Below are positions 8,198 through 15,916 of a stretch of 39,644 nt of DNA, piece by piece. Positions within the stretch are counted from its first letter, which is position 1. Each line of letters opens with the position of its first letter. Source of the stretch: an uncultured Bacteroides sp. (GTDB lineage Bacteria > Bacteroidota > Bacteroidia > Bacteroidales > Bacteroidaceae); NCBI GenBank assembly GCA_900766195.1, contig CAAFUN010000177.1, positions 1 through 39,644 on the forward strand. The letters run 5' to 3'. The notes beneath the pieces were generated by a model. That model saw only the letters and a list, made by a program, of their open reading frames with translations. It did not search any database and was not told the DNA's origin. The position numbers and the translations under genes are program-made.

Positions 8198-8467
8198 ATG
8201 GCACATAAAAAAGGTGTAGGTAGTTCAAAGAACGGCCGTGAATCACATAGCAAAAGATTAGGCGTAAAGATATTCGGTGGTGAAGCTTGCAAAGCAGGTA
8301 ATATCATCATTCGTCAGAGAGGTACTGAATTCCATCCGGGTAACAACATCGGTATGGGTAAAGACCACACGCTTTTCGCTTTAGTAGATGGAACTGTAGA
8401 ATTCAAAGTAGGTAGAGAAGACAGAAGATCTGTTTCTGTTGTTCCGGCAGAAAGTACAGAAGCATAA
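8198..8467 (+). CDS. rpmA: 50S ribosomal protein L27
   Basis: An 89-residue L27 beginning MAHKKGVGSSKNGRES. Its N-terminal tail, which reaches the peptidyl-transferase centre, starts directly at Met-Ala-His-Lys-Lys and lacks the cleavable extension seen in Firmicutes. The conserved core GVKIFGGEACKAGNIIIRQRGTEFHPG (broken across conserved turns) and the GKDHTLFAL strand are intact. It is co-transcribed with rplU and followed by a perfect 17-bp terminator hairpin. Confidence 0.98.
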   Translation: MAHKKGVGSSKNGRESHSKRLGVKIFGGEACKAGNIIIRQRGTEFHPGNNIGMGKDHTLFALVDGTVEFKVGREDRRSVSVVPAESTEA

Positions 8468-8491
8468 AAGTAACCTACATACAACTGATAT

Positions 8492-8534
8492 AAGGAAGTG
8501 GATACAATTTTGATTGTATCCACTTCCTTTTTCT
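8492..8534 (+). terminator. Intrinsic terminator of rplU-rpmA
   Basis: A perfect 17-bp stem (8492-8508 with 8513-8529) closes a 4-nt loop and is followed by a T-tract (ttttt from 8528). It starts 25 bp after the rpmA stop codon. It is the cleanest terminator in the window. Confidence 0.9.
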
Positions 8535-8680
8535 ATGAATAAGCCTTTCCATTACATACCTGATGAATAAAGGGATACACTCATTAAACTTTGAGTCGTT
8601 ATAAAGAGGTGAAACACTGAAGAGCTTTTCTCAAAAACTACATTTTCGGTCATCTTTATGAGCTTTCGGGAATTATCATG

Positions 8681-8688
8681 TATATTTG
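8681..8688 (+). promoter_or_regulatory. -7 element of serS
   Basis: TATATTTG matches TAnnTTTG exactly, 38 bp before the serS ATG, giving a leader near 32 nt. The same tetranucleotide context (catgtatatttgca) recurs at 11491-11504 before another gene. Confidence 0.55.
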
Positions 8689-8726
8689 CAGTTCAATAAG
8701 AAATTACATCTAACAAGTATCAAGAT

Positions 8727-10001
8727 ATGCTTACGATTAAACAAATTACCGAAAACACGGGCGCTGTAGTTCGTGGACTGGAGAAAAAGCACTTTAAACA
8801 AGCTAAAGAAGCTATTGAGAAGGTTTTAGAAGCTAACAACAAGCGGAAATCCTCACAAAATTCATTAGACAACAACCTCTCCGAAGTCAATGCTTTGTCA
8901 AAATCGATAGGGCAGTTAATGAAAGAAGGGAAAAAAGACGAGGCTGAAAAAGCAAAAGCACGTGTATCCGAGCTTAAAGAAGCAAACAAAGAGTTGCAGA
9001 CTGCCATGGATGAAGCTGCTGAAGAGATGCAGTCGGTGCTTTACACCATACCCAATGTGCCGTATGACACCGTACCCGAAGGATTTGGTGCTGAAGACAA
9101 CAAGGTGGAGAAGATGGGTGGAATGGAGACTGAACTCCCCAAAGATGCGCTTCCGCATTGGGAACTGGCTAAGAAATATGATCTGATTGACTTCGACCTG
9201 GGAGTAAAGATCACCGGTGCAGGATTTCCGGTATACAAAGGAAAAGGTGCACAATTGCAACGGGCTTTAATCAATTTTTTCCTTGATGAAGCACGCAATT
9301 CGGGTTATACCGAGATAATGCCTCCAACAGTGGTTAACGCAGCTTCAGGATATGGTACGGGACAATTGCCGGACAAAGAGGGACAAATGTATCATTGTGA
9401 AGTAGACGATCTCTATCTTATCCCTACTGCGGAAGTGCCCGTTACCAACATTTACCGTGATGTTATTTTGGAAGACAAGGATCTTCCTATCAAGAACTGT
9501 GCGTATACTCAGTGTTTCCGTCGTGAAGCCGGTTCTTATGGCAAGGATGTGCGTGGTTTGAATCGTTTGCATGAATTCTCTAAAGTAGAGTTGGTGCGTA
9601 TTGACAAGCCCGAACACTCTAAGAAATCTCACCAGGAGATGCTTGATCACGTAGAGGGTCTGTTGAAAAAGTTGGAATTACCCTATCGCATTTTGCGTTT
9701 ATGTGGTGGTGATATGAGCTTTACTGCAGCTTTGTGTTTTGACTTTGAAGTTTACTCCGAAGCACAAAAACGTTGGTTGGAAGTAAGTTCGGTATCCAAT
9801 TTTGATACCTACCAAGCCAACCGTCTAAAATGTCGTTACCGTACAGCAGACAAGAAAACAGAGCTTTGCCATACCTTAAATGGTTCTGCATTGGCCCTAC
9901 CACGTATTGTAGCTGCGTTATTGGAAAACAACCAAAGCCCCGAAGGTATACGCATCCCAAAAGCACTTATTCCTTACACCGGATTTGAAATAATCAATTA
10001 A
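8727..10001 (+). CDS. serS: Seryl-tRNA synthetase
   Basis: The 424-residue class II enzyme that charges tRNA-Ser. Residues 1-105 form the long antiparallel coiled-coil arm, rich in K, E, A and L, that grips the tRNA extra arm. The catalytic core then carries LIPTAEVPVTN (serine-binding TAE), motif 2 QCFRREAGSYGKDVRGLNR, and motif 3 LNGSALALPRIVAALLE with the class II arginine. The length matches bacterial SerRS. It is followed at 27 bp by a transporter gene that is probably read through. Confidence 0.98.
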   Translation: MLTIKQITENTGAVVRGLEKKHFKQAKEAIEKVLEANNKRKSSQNSLDNNLSEVNALSKSIGQLMKEGKKDEAEKAKARVSELKEANKELQTAMDEAAEEMQSVLYTIPNVPYDTVPEGFGAEDNKVEKMGGMETELPKDALPHWELAKKYDLIDFDLGVKITGAGFPVYKGKGAQLQRALINFFLDEARNSGYTEIMPPTVVNAASGYGTGQLPDKEGQMYHCEVDDLYLIPTAEVPVTNIYRDVILEDKDLPIKNCAYTQCFRREAGSYGKDVRGLNRLHEFSKVELVRIDKPEHSKKSHQEMLDHVEGLLKKLELPYRILRLCGGDMSFTAALCFDFEVYSEAQKRWLEVSSVSNFDTYQANRLKCRYRTADKKTELCHTLNGSALALPRIVAALLENNQSPEGIRIPKALIPYTGFEIIN

Positions 10002-10028
10002 TAATAACAGTTTTACCCCCATCAATTT

Positions 10029-11240
10029 ATGTCAACTACACAAAAAAACTTTGCACTGCCGTTAGCATTTATCGGCGTGATGTTCTTTGCTATTGGTTTT
10101 GCATTAGGAATAAATTCGTTCCTAATGCCAGTACTTCAGAACTCGATGAGTATGTCTGCTGCAGACAGCAACTTACTGCTAGCAGCAACATTTGTTCCGT
10201 TTCTGATATTTGGTATTCCCGCAACCAAATGCATCAAAATGATTGGATATAAAAAGACAATGGCTCTGTCATTTGTTCTTTTTGCCCTTTCTTTCGGATT
10301 GTTTATACAGGCTGCATCCAGCCAAAGCTTTGCATGGTTTCTTACGGCATCTTTTGTAGCCGGAACAGCTAATGCAGTTCTACAGGCATCCGTCAACCCC
10401 TATATTACAATTCTGGGACCTCTTGACTCGGCAGCCAAACGTATATCCATTATGGGTATATGCAACAAGCTGGCATGGCCTGCAACCACCTTATTCATTA
10501 CTCTCATCATAGGCAAGACCATTGATCAGATACAGATGAATGATTTATTTCTTCCTTTTGAGATTATCATCGTAATCTTTATTATCTTAGGCATTGTGGC
10601 TCTAATGGCTCCTCTGCCTGAAGTAAAAGCTGCGGGAGAGGACAATGATTCAGAATTGGAAACAGCAACTTGCACGTACGCCGAAGGTAAAACGTCGATA
10701 CTACAATTCCCTCACTTACTGCTGGGAGTACTCACCTTATTCCTCTACGTAGGAGTAGAAACAATCTCGCTGGCCACAGCTACCGGATATGCCAAAGCAC
10801 TGGGCTTAGAGGGAGACAACTATGGATTTATCCCTTCTATTGGTATGGTAGTGGGGTATATTTGTGGAGTGATATTGATACCTAAGTACTTAAACCAAGC
10901 CACCGCCATGAAGGTATGTGCCATTATAGCATTAATCGGATCGGTACTTGTAGCAGTAACACCTCCCGAAATATCTATTTATTGCATTTTCCTAATGGCC
11001 TTGGGATGCTCTTTAATGTGGCCGGCACTTTGGCCGCTTGCTATGGCAGATCTAGGGAAATTTACCAAAGAAGGCTCATCACTCCTCACTATGGCCATTG
11101 CCGGAGGAGCTGTGATGCCATGGGTTCGTGGTGTTTTTGAAGACATCAGTGATTTCCAAACATCCTATTGGGTATGCGTGCCTTGCTTTCTCTTCATTCT
11201 ATATTATGGAATAGCAGGCTATAAAATCAGGACCAAGTAA
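10029..11240 (+). CDS. MFS sugar transporter, FHS (FucP/GluP-like) family
   Basis: A 403-residue integral inner-membrane protein with about 12 hydrophobic helices. It resembles the fucose/glucose-galactose:H+ symporter family. Evidence includes the N-terminal FIGVMFFAIGFALGINSFLMP helix, the NAVLQASVNPYITILGP motif (conserved Asn and Pro of the family) and the final GGAVMPW segment before helix 11. It likely imports a hexose or deoxyhexose with protons; the sugar cannot be read from the sequence. It follows serS by 27 bp with no promoter of its own visible, so it is probably co-transcribed. That pairing has no obvious functional logic. Confidence 0.85.
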   Translation: MSTTQKNFALPLAFIGVMFFAIGFALGINSFLMPVLQNSMSMSAADSNLLLAATFVPFLIFGIPATKCIKMIGYKKTMALSFVLFALSFGLFIQAASSQSFAWFLTASFVAGTANAVLQASVNPYITILGPLDSAAKRISIMGICNKLAWPATTLFITLIIGKTIDQIQMNDLFLPFEIIIVIFIILGIVALMAPLPEVKAAGEDNDSELETATCTYAEGKTSILQFPHLLLGVLTLFLYVGVETISLATATGYAKALGLEGDNYGFIPSIGMVVGYICGVILIPKYLNQATAMKVCAIIALIGSVLVAVTPPEISIYCIFLMALGCSLMWPALWPLAMADLGKFTKEGSSLLTMAIAGGAVMPWVRGVFEDISDFQTSYWVCVPCFLFILYYGIAGYKIRTK

Positions 11241-11328
11241 AAAGGCTTTAAAACGATAAGTATTATTTAAGCTAACAGAATATTGTATGGGCACAACGCT
11301 ATAAGCCCACTTCAAATACGTCAGTACC

Positions 11329-11428
11329 AACAAAGGAACTCCATTTACGAAAATTTGCACAGACCATTGCTTCAAGTAACAAAATGTGTAAGATTCTTCG
11401 CTCCGATGAAGTTCCTTTGTTTTTTTTA
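11329..11428 (+). terminator. Terminator with a large structured apical region (possible small RNA)
   Basis: A 12-bp stem (11329-11340 with 11410-11421) is followed by a run of nine T residues (11420-11428), typical of intrinsic termination. The apical part is 69 nt, far more than a simple loop. It can form an extended stem (c342-t344 with a406-g408) and an internal 7-bp helix (11355-11361 with 11385-11391). It could terminate the transporter transcript or be the 3' end of an independent RNA. Confidence 0.6.
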
Positions 11429-11494
11429 ATACAAAAGAGCCTATATAAACTGAACTTTATAATTCATCAACACACTCAATGAGAAAACATCATG

Positions 11495-11502
11495 TATATT
11501 TG
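11495..11502 (+). promoter_or_regulatory. -7 element of the Nfn-like fusion gene
   Basis: TATATTTG matches TAnnTTTG, 56 bp before the ATG at 11559. A leader of about 50 nt is expected. Confidence 0.5.
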
Positions 11503-11558
11503 CATAGCATTTCAGTTTAAAAGAAACTACGTAATTATACCTACAAAATCATACTATA

Positions 11559-13886
11559 ATGAATAAAATCGTTAGCAAAGAGCATTTTTCCGAAAAAGTT
11601 TTCAAATTCGTAATAGAAGCACCACTTATTGCCAAGTCACGCAAAGCAGGGCATTTCGTCATTGTGCGTGTGGGTGAGAAAGGCGAGCGTATGCCGCTAA
11701 CCATAGCTGGTGCTGATCCCATTCACGGCACAATCACGCTGGTGATACAAGAAGTGGGATTGTCTTCTACCCGTTTGTGCGAACTGAATGAAGGAGATTA
11801 TATCACCGATGTAGTGGGTCCTTTGGGACAAGAGACACATATTGAAAATTTCGGGACGGTGGTTTGTGCCGGCGGAGGAGTGGGAACAGCACCGCTATTA
11901 CCCATCGTGCAGGCCTTGAAAGCAGCCGGAAATCGCGTGATCAGTGTATTGGCAGGACGCTCTAAAGAACTAATCATTCTGGAAAAAGAAATACGCGACA
12001 GTTCCGACGAGGTCATTATTATGACGGACGACGGCTCTTATGGACGCAAAGGACTGGTAACCGAGGGCATAGAAGAGATCATTAAACGGGAAAAGGTGGA
12101 TAAATGCTTTGCTATCGGCCCCGCAATAATGATGAAGTTTGTCTGTTTGCTGACGAAAAAGTATGATGTATCTACCGAAGTTTCTCTTAACACCATCATG
12201 GTGGACGGTACGGGCATGTGTGGAGCTTGTCGTGTAACGGTGGGAGGAAAGACCAAGTTTGTATGCGTAGACGGGCCGGAGTTTGACGGTCACCAAGTGG
12301 ACTTTGATGAAATGTTGAAACGCATGGGAGCATTCAAAAGCATTGAACGCGAGGAAATGCACAAACTAGATACCGAACATACCTGTAAGGCTACTCCTGC
12401 AGAAGAAGTATCTGAAGAAGAAGTTCCTGCTGAAGATAAAACCCGCGATGCCGAGTGGCGTCAGGAACTACGCAAGGCCATGAAGCCCAAAGAACGTACA
12501 GCCATCCATCGCGTACACATGAAAGAACTTGATGCGGAATATCGTTCACACAACCGCATAGAAGAAGTCAATTTAGGATTGGACAAAGAGCAAGCCATCA
12601 CAGAAGCCAAGCGTTGTTTGGATTGTGCCAATCCGGGATGTACCGAAGGCTGTCCTGTTGGCATTGACATTCCACGTTTCATTAAGCACATTGAAAAGGG
12701 AGAAATTCTTGAAGCAGCAAAGACACTGAAGGAAACCAGTGCGCTACCTGCCGTTTGCGGACGGGTTTGCCCGCAGGAAAAGCAGTGCGAATCGAAGTGC
12801 ATTCACCTCAAAATGAAAGGAGAAGCAGTTGCCATAGGTTATTTGGAACGCTTTGCAGCCGACTATGAGCGAGAGAGCGGACAGATTTCTGTACCCGAAC
12901 TAAAAGAGAGTAATGGTAAAAAGATAGCAGTCATCGGATCCGGACCTGCCGGATTGGCCTTTGCCGGAGATATGGCAAAAAGTGGATATGAAGTCACTGT
13001 ATTCGAGGCTCTTCACGAAATTGGAGGTGTATTGAAATATGGTATTCCTGAATTCCGTCTGCCCAATAAGATTGTGGATGTAGAGATAGACAATCTGGCT
13101 CAGATGGGAGTACATTTTATAAAAGATTGCATTGTGGGTAAAACCATAGGCATCGAAGAACTACAGGAAGAAGGATTCAAAGGATTCTTCATTGCTTCGG
13201 GAGCCGGTTTGCCCAACTTTATGGATATCCCCGGAGAAAACTCCATCAACGTTTTATCCTCTAATGAATACCTCACACGCGTCAACCTGATGGATGCTGC
13301 CAGCGAAGACTCGGACACCCCGGTGCCGTTTGGTAAGCGAGTAGCCGTAATAGGAGGTGGGAACACGGCCATGGACTCGGTGCGTACAGCTCGTCGACTG
13401 GGTGCGGAACGTGCCATGATTATCTACCGTCGTTCGGAAGAGGAAATGCCGGCACGTCTGGAAGAGGTGAAACATGCCAAAGAAGAAGGTGTGGAATTTC
13501 TCACGCTACACAATCCGATAGAGTACATTGCCGACGAATTGGGTCGGGTAAAACAAGTTGTATTGCAGAAGATGGAACTTGGTGAACCCGATGCATCCGG
13601 AAGACGCAGTCCCGTGGCTATCCCCGGAGCCATTGAAACAATAGATATCGACTTGGCTATTGTCAGCATCGGAGTATCGCCCAACCCTATTGTCCCCCAC
13701 TCCATCAAAGGTTTGGATTTGGGACGGAAAGGTACTATCAATGTAAACGACAATATGCAATCGTCTATCCCTATGATTTATGCCGGAGGTGATATTGTAC
13801 GCGGTGGCGCCACTGTTATTCTGGCTATGGGCGACGGACGCAAAGCTGCTGCATCTATGCACGAGGCCTTGTCTCACCCATCCTAA
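11559..13886 (+). CDS. Fused NfnA/PyrK-like flavoprotein and NADPH-dependent glutamate synthase (GltD/NfnB-like) protein
   Basis: A 775-residue redox enzyme made of two subunits that are separate in many organisms. Residues 1-280 are a ferredoxin-NADP reductase-type FAD/NAD domain (RMPLTIAG for FAD, GGGVGTAPLLP for the nucleotide). It ends in an iron-sulfur site with only three cysteines, Cys221, Cys224 and Cys236, in MCGACRV and FVCVDGPEF; NfnA proteins are known to use an Asp as fourth ligand. Residues 300-775 are GltD-like. They have a cysteine-rich 4Fe-4S section (RCLDCANPGCTEGCP and VCGRVCPQEKQCESKC), an FAD site (GSGPAGLAFAG) and an NADP site (GGGNTAMDSVRTARR). No glutamate synthase large subunit is adjacent. 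This favours an NADH/NADPH/ferredoxin oxidoreductase over glutamate synthesis. A basic linker (about 280-320) joins the halves. Confidence 0.88.
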   Translation: MNKIVSKEHFSEKVFKFVIEAPLIAKSRKAGHFVIVRVGEKGERMPLTIAGADPIHGTITLVIQEVGLSSTRLCELNEGDYITDVVGPLGQETHIENFGTVVCAGGGVGTAPLLPIVQALKAAGNRVISVLAGRSKELIILEKEIRDSSDEVIIMTDDGSYGRKGLVTEGIEEIIKREKVDKCFAIGPAIMMKFVCLLTKKYDVSTEVSLNTIMVDGTGMCGACRVTVGGKTKFVCVDGPEFDGHQVDFDEMLKRMGAFKSIEREEMHKLDTEHTCKATPAEEVSEEEVPAEDKTRDAEWRQELRKAMKPKERTAIHRVHMKELDAEYRSHNRIEEVNLGLDKEQAITEAKRCLDCANPGCTEGCPVGIDIPRFIKHIEKGEILEAAKTLKETSALPAVCGRVCPQEKQCESKCIHLKMKGEAVAIGYLERFAADYERESGQISVPELKESNGKKIAVIGSGPAGLAFAGDMAKSGYEVTVFEALHEIGGVLKYGIPEFRLPNKIVDVEIDNLAQMGVHFIKDCIVGKTIGIEELQEEGFKGFFIASGAGLPNFMDIPGENSINVLSSNEYLTRVNLMDAASEDSDTPVPFGKRVAVIGGGNTAMDSVRTARRLGAERAMIIYRRSEEEMPARLEEVKHAKEEGVEFLTLHNPIEYIADELGRVKQVVLQKMELGEPDASGRRSPVAIPGAIETIDIDLAIVSIGVSPNPIVPHSIKGLDLGRKGTINVNDNMQSSIPMIYAGGDIVRGGATVILAMGDGRKAAASMHEALSHPS

Positions 13887-13899
13887 TTTTTCACCTTTC

Positions 13900-14003
13900 A
13901 TCCTACACCCTACACGCATCAGCAACTCGTTGGAAAACAACTAATTACAGAAGATGAAGCGTGTAGGATAGTGTAGGATTTATTTTTCACAATCCTACAC
14001 TAT
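13900..14003. repeat. Cluster of GTGTAGGAT / ATCCTACAC repeats forming hairpins
   Basis: ATCCTACAC occurs at 13900-13908 and 13992-14000, a shortened copy ccctacac sits at 13908-13915, and GTGTAGGAT occurs at 13961-13969 and 13971-13979. The last pair forms a 12-13 bp hairpin (13968-13980 with 13991-14003, 10-nt loop). The outer arms (13900-13917 with 13959-13979) also pair, with a 3-nt bulge. One of these hairpins may terminate the upstream gene. The multiplicity of copies is more than a terminator needs. Confidence 0.7.
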
Positions 14004-14250
14004 TTCCGATATTCGTATATCAATAAGAAATAACACACTGATTTACAATCTATATAAAGATTTTATACAGATATATTTCAAGACACTGAATTTGTCCTTT
14101 TTAGAAGTAATTTGTGGTCGTTTTACCACTTTTTGTACCCAACAACAGTTAAAAGCCACCCAAAAGAGCTACCTTTTTATCCTTTTTGCATAGGTATAAT
14201 GCGTCTATACACATTGAATAATTTCTCTTTTCCATAGACATAACTCCAGC

Positions 14251-14332
14251 TCCCGTACCGGATCCGTCCGGCTCCGCTAGTGGAACCAAACGGATCACAC
14301 ATGGGAGCCAACTAGTTCCCATACGTGATCCG
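14251..14332. repeat. Three alternating copies of a 16-bp unit TCCCrTnnnnGATCCG
   Basis: Copy A is at 14251-14266 (+), copy B at 14291-14306 (inverted), and copy C at 14317-14332 (+). B and C match at 14 of 16 positions as an inverted repeat with a 10-nt spacer. A and C match at 13 of 16 as direct repeats. The segment is clearly more GC-rich than its surroundings. B-C can form a hairpin about 110 bp downstream of panD and may serve as its terminator. Confidence 0.6.
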
Positions 14333-14443
14333 AAGTTTTACTACATGTAGAGCAATAAAATCTAAGAGCAAAAGCAAGGTTTTACTTAAGCAGTTTGCCG
14401 CTTTTCATACAGGCATTTAGTCCGAACGAACAGTGCAAACACG

Positions 14444-14803
14444 TTATTTTACCCGTACTACCTTGTTAGTATTTGGATCGGGAAAAACAATTGTAGGTTT
14501 AAAAGTCTTTGCTTCCTCAAAATCAATCAAGGCATAAGACATGATAATAACGATGTCACCCGGCTGCACCTTTCGCGCGGCAGCACCGTTCAGACAAATG
14601 GCACCGGAACCCCGTTCACCTTTAATAATGTAAGTTTCAAAACGCTCTCCATTATTATTATCGGCAATATATACTTTTTCACCCGCAATCATGTTGGCCG
14701 CATCCATCAAGTCCTCATCAATGGTAATGCTACCCATATAATTGAGATTGGCCTCCGTGACACATGCACAATGAATTTTCGATTTCAACACTTCAATCAT
14801 CAT
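14444..14803 (-). CDS. panD: Aspartate 1-decarboxylase proenzyme
   Basis: The 119-residue pyruvoyl enzyme makes beta-alanine from L-aspartate for pantothenate synthesis. It self-cleaves between Gly24 and Ser25 in the motif YMGSITID, and Ser25 becomes the pyruvoyl group. Other functional residues are in place: Lys9, Arg54, Tyr58 and the NGAAARKVQPGD loop. The length is normal. It is the second gene of the panC-panD operon, 22 bp after panC. Either of the two initial Met codons could be used; the difference is one residue. Confidence 0.96.
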   Translation of the reverse strand: MMIEVLKSKIHCACVTEANLNYMGSITIDEDLMDAANMIAGEKVYIADNNNGERFETYIIKGERGSGAICLNGAAARKVQPGDIVIIMSYALIDFEEAKTFKPTIVFPDPNTNKVVRVK

Positions 14804-14825
14804 AAAGCCGTTTGTATTAAGTTCA

Positions 14826-15671
14826 CTAATTATTATATTTGATATTGTCTATCAATCGCACTTCTCCGCAAAAGACAGTAATGCAGCCCACGGGGTATGT
14901 TGTTTCATTCCAATTGGATATGGACTGCAACGTATTTCCATCCACCAATTCAAAATACTCCAAACGCAGTCCCGGTGCATTCTCAATGGCCTGTTCAACA
15001 AAATCGCAGGTTTCCTCCACCGTATGTGTCTTTGCAAAGACACAACTTTCGGCTAAAGTCCGCGAGATAGCCAATGCATTTTGACGTTCGGCAACAGATA
15101 AGCGGGCATTACGGCTACTCAAAGCCAGTCCGTCCTGCTCCCTCACAATAGGGCAACCTACTATCTCCAACGGATAGTGCATTTGCCGTACCATCTGCCG
15201 TATAATAGCCAATTGCTGAAAATCTTTCTCACCAAAATAAGCACGATCAGGTTGCACGATCTCAAACAATCTACTTACAATCTGACAGACACCGTTAAAA
15301 TGTCCGGGACGATATTTTCCCTCCATCACCGTATCCAAAGGAGCAAAACTGAATGTACGCGTATCGGGCACGGGATAGACTTCTTCAACCGAAGGAGCAA
15401 AAACGAAAGTTGCTCCACAGCTTTCTAGCAAATCACAATCGGCACTGAGTGTACGTGGATATTTCTCAAGATCACTCTTATCATTAAACTGTGTAGGATT
15501 TACAAAAACACTCACAACAGACACGTCATTGTGTGACACACATTGCTTGACCAATGAAGCGTGCCCCTCATGTAAAGCACCCATGGTAGGAACCAGTCCT
15601 ATTTTCTTTCCTGCAGACCGAAACGGACTAAGTTCAGCTTGTAGCTCTGTGATAGTATGTATTAATTTCAT
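14826..15671 (-). CDS. panC: Pantothenate synthetase
   Basis: The 281-residue enzyme condenses pantoate and beta-alanine with ATP in the last step of pantothenate synthesis. The ATP-binding HIGH-like motif is PTMGALHEGHASLV, followed by VFVNPTQFNDKSDLEKYPRT. FGEKDFQQLAIIRQMV, the lysine- and substrate-binding RPGHFNGV, and the LSSRNARLS (KMSKS-like) motif are all intact. I start at the ATG at 15669-15671. The longer frame adds a hydrophobic, non-conserved 32-residue extension and would overlap the probable promoter at 15704-15711. It precedes panD in one operon, so beta-alanine supply and use are coupled. Confidence 0.96.
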   Translation of the reverse strand: MKLIHTITELQAELSPFRSAGKKIGLVPTMGALHEGHASLVKQCVSHNDVSVVSVFVNPTQFNDKSDLEKYPRTLSADCDLLESCGATFVFAPSVEEVYPVPDTRTFSFAPLDTVMEGKYRPGHFNGVCQIVSRLFEIVQPDRAYFGEKDFQQLAIIRQMVRQMHYPLEIVGCPIVREQDGLALSSRNARLSVAERQNALAISRTLAESCVFAKTHTVEETCDFVEQAIENAPGLRLEYFELVDGNTLQSISNWNETTYPVGCITVFCGEVRLIDNIKYNN

Positions 15672-15703
15672 TTTTAATCGCAAGATTATATATAAAAACG
15701 ATG

Positions 15704-15711
15704 CAAAATAA
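15704..15711 (-). promoter_or_regulatory. Possible -7 element of panC-panD
   Basis: The minus strand reads TTATTTTG, one mismatch from TAnnTTTG, 33 bp upstream of the panC ATG. It is weak by sequence but well placed. Confidence 0.3.
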
Positions 15712-15857
15712 ACTATTATTTGGCACATAAAGAAAAGAAAGAAGCAAGAATATAGAAAGTGAAGCAAATTCAGTCCACACTCTCAAGCCATCAAGGCTTT
15801 GTTTTTCATTTAATATCAGCACATTAACAAAACATAAGGAATTATAGGATAAGCAAA

Positions 15858-15891
15858 TTTGCCTAAGTCGTCGTTTTTTTTTATATCTTTG
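15858..15891 (+). promoter_or_regulatory. Bacteroides promoter of the GT5-DUF4270 operon
   Basis: TTTG at 15858-15861 and TATCTTTG at 15884-15891, separated by 22 bp, match the Bacteroides -33/-7 pattern with slightly long spacing. The ATG follows 26 bp after the -7 element. Confidence 0.6.
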
Positions 15892-15916
15892 CAGAATAAT
15901 TGAGAATATCGTTGTT

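Larger units (their letters stand above)
11241..11558. other. Gene-free region between transporter and Nfn-like gene
   Basis: Contains the structured terminator or small-RNA candidate at 11329-11428 and the -7 element at 11495-11502. No coding sequence was found. Confidence 0.6.
13887..14443. other. 557-bp gene-free convergent junction with two repeat families
   Basis: This lies between two convergent genes and has no plausible coding sequence. It holds the GTGTAGGAT repeat cluster (13900-14003) and three alternating copies of a 16-bp unit (14251-14332). The remainder (14004-14250 and 14333-14443) is AT-rich, with no feature I can name. Confidence 0.65.

Noticed and set aside
13506..13940. 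Minus-strand open frame of 144 codons opposite the Nfn-like gene
   Set aside because: It is antisense to strongly conserved coding sequence (NADP-binding part), and its product has no recognisable domain.
13900..14332. CRISPR array
   Set aside because: The repeats are 9-16 bp, alternate in orientation and have irregular spacing; no cas genes are present.
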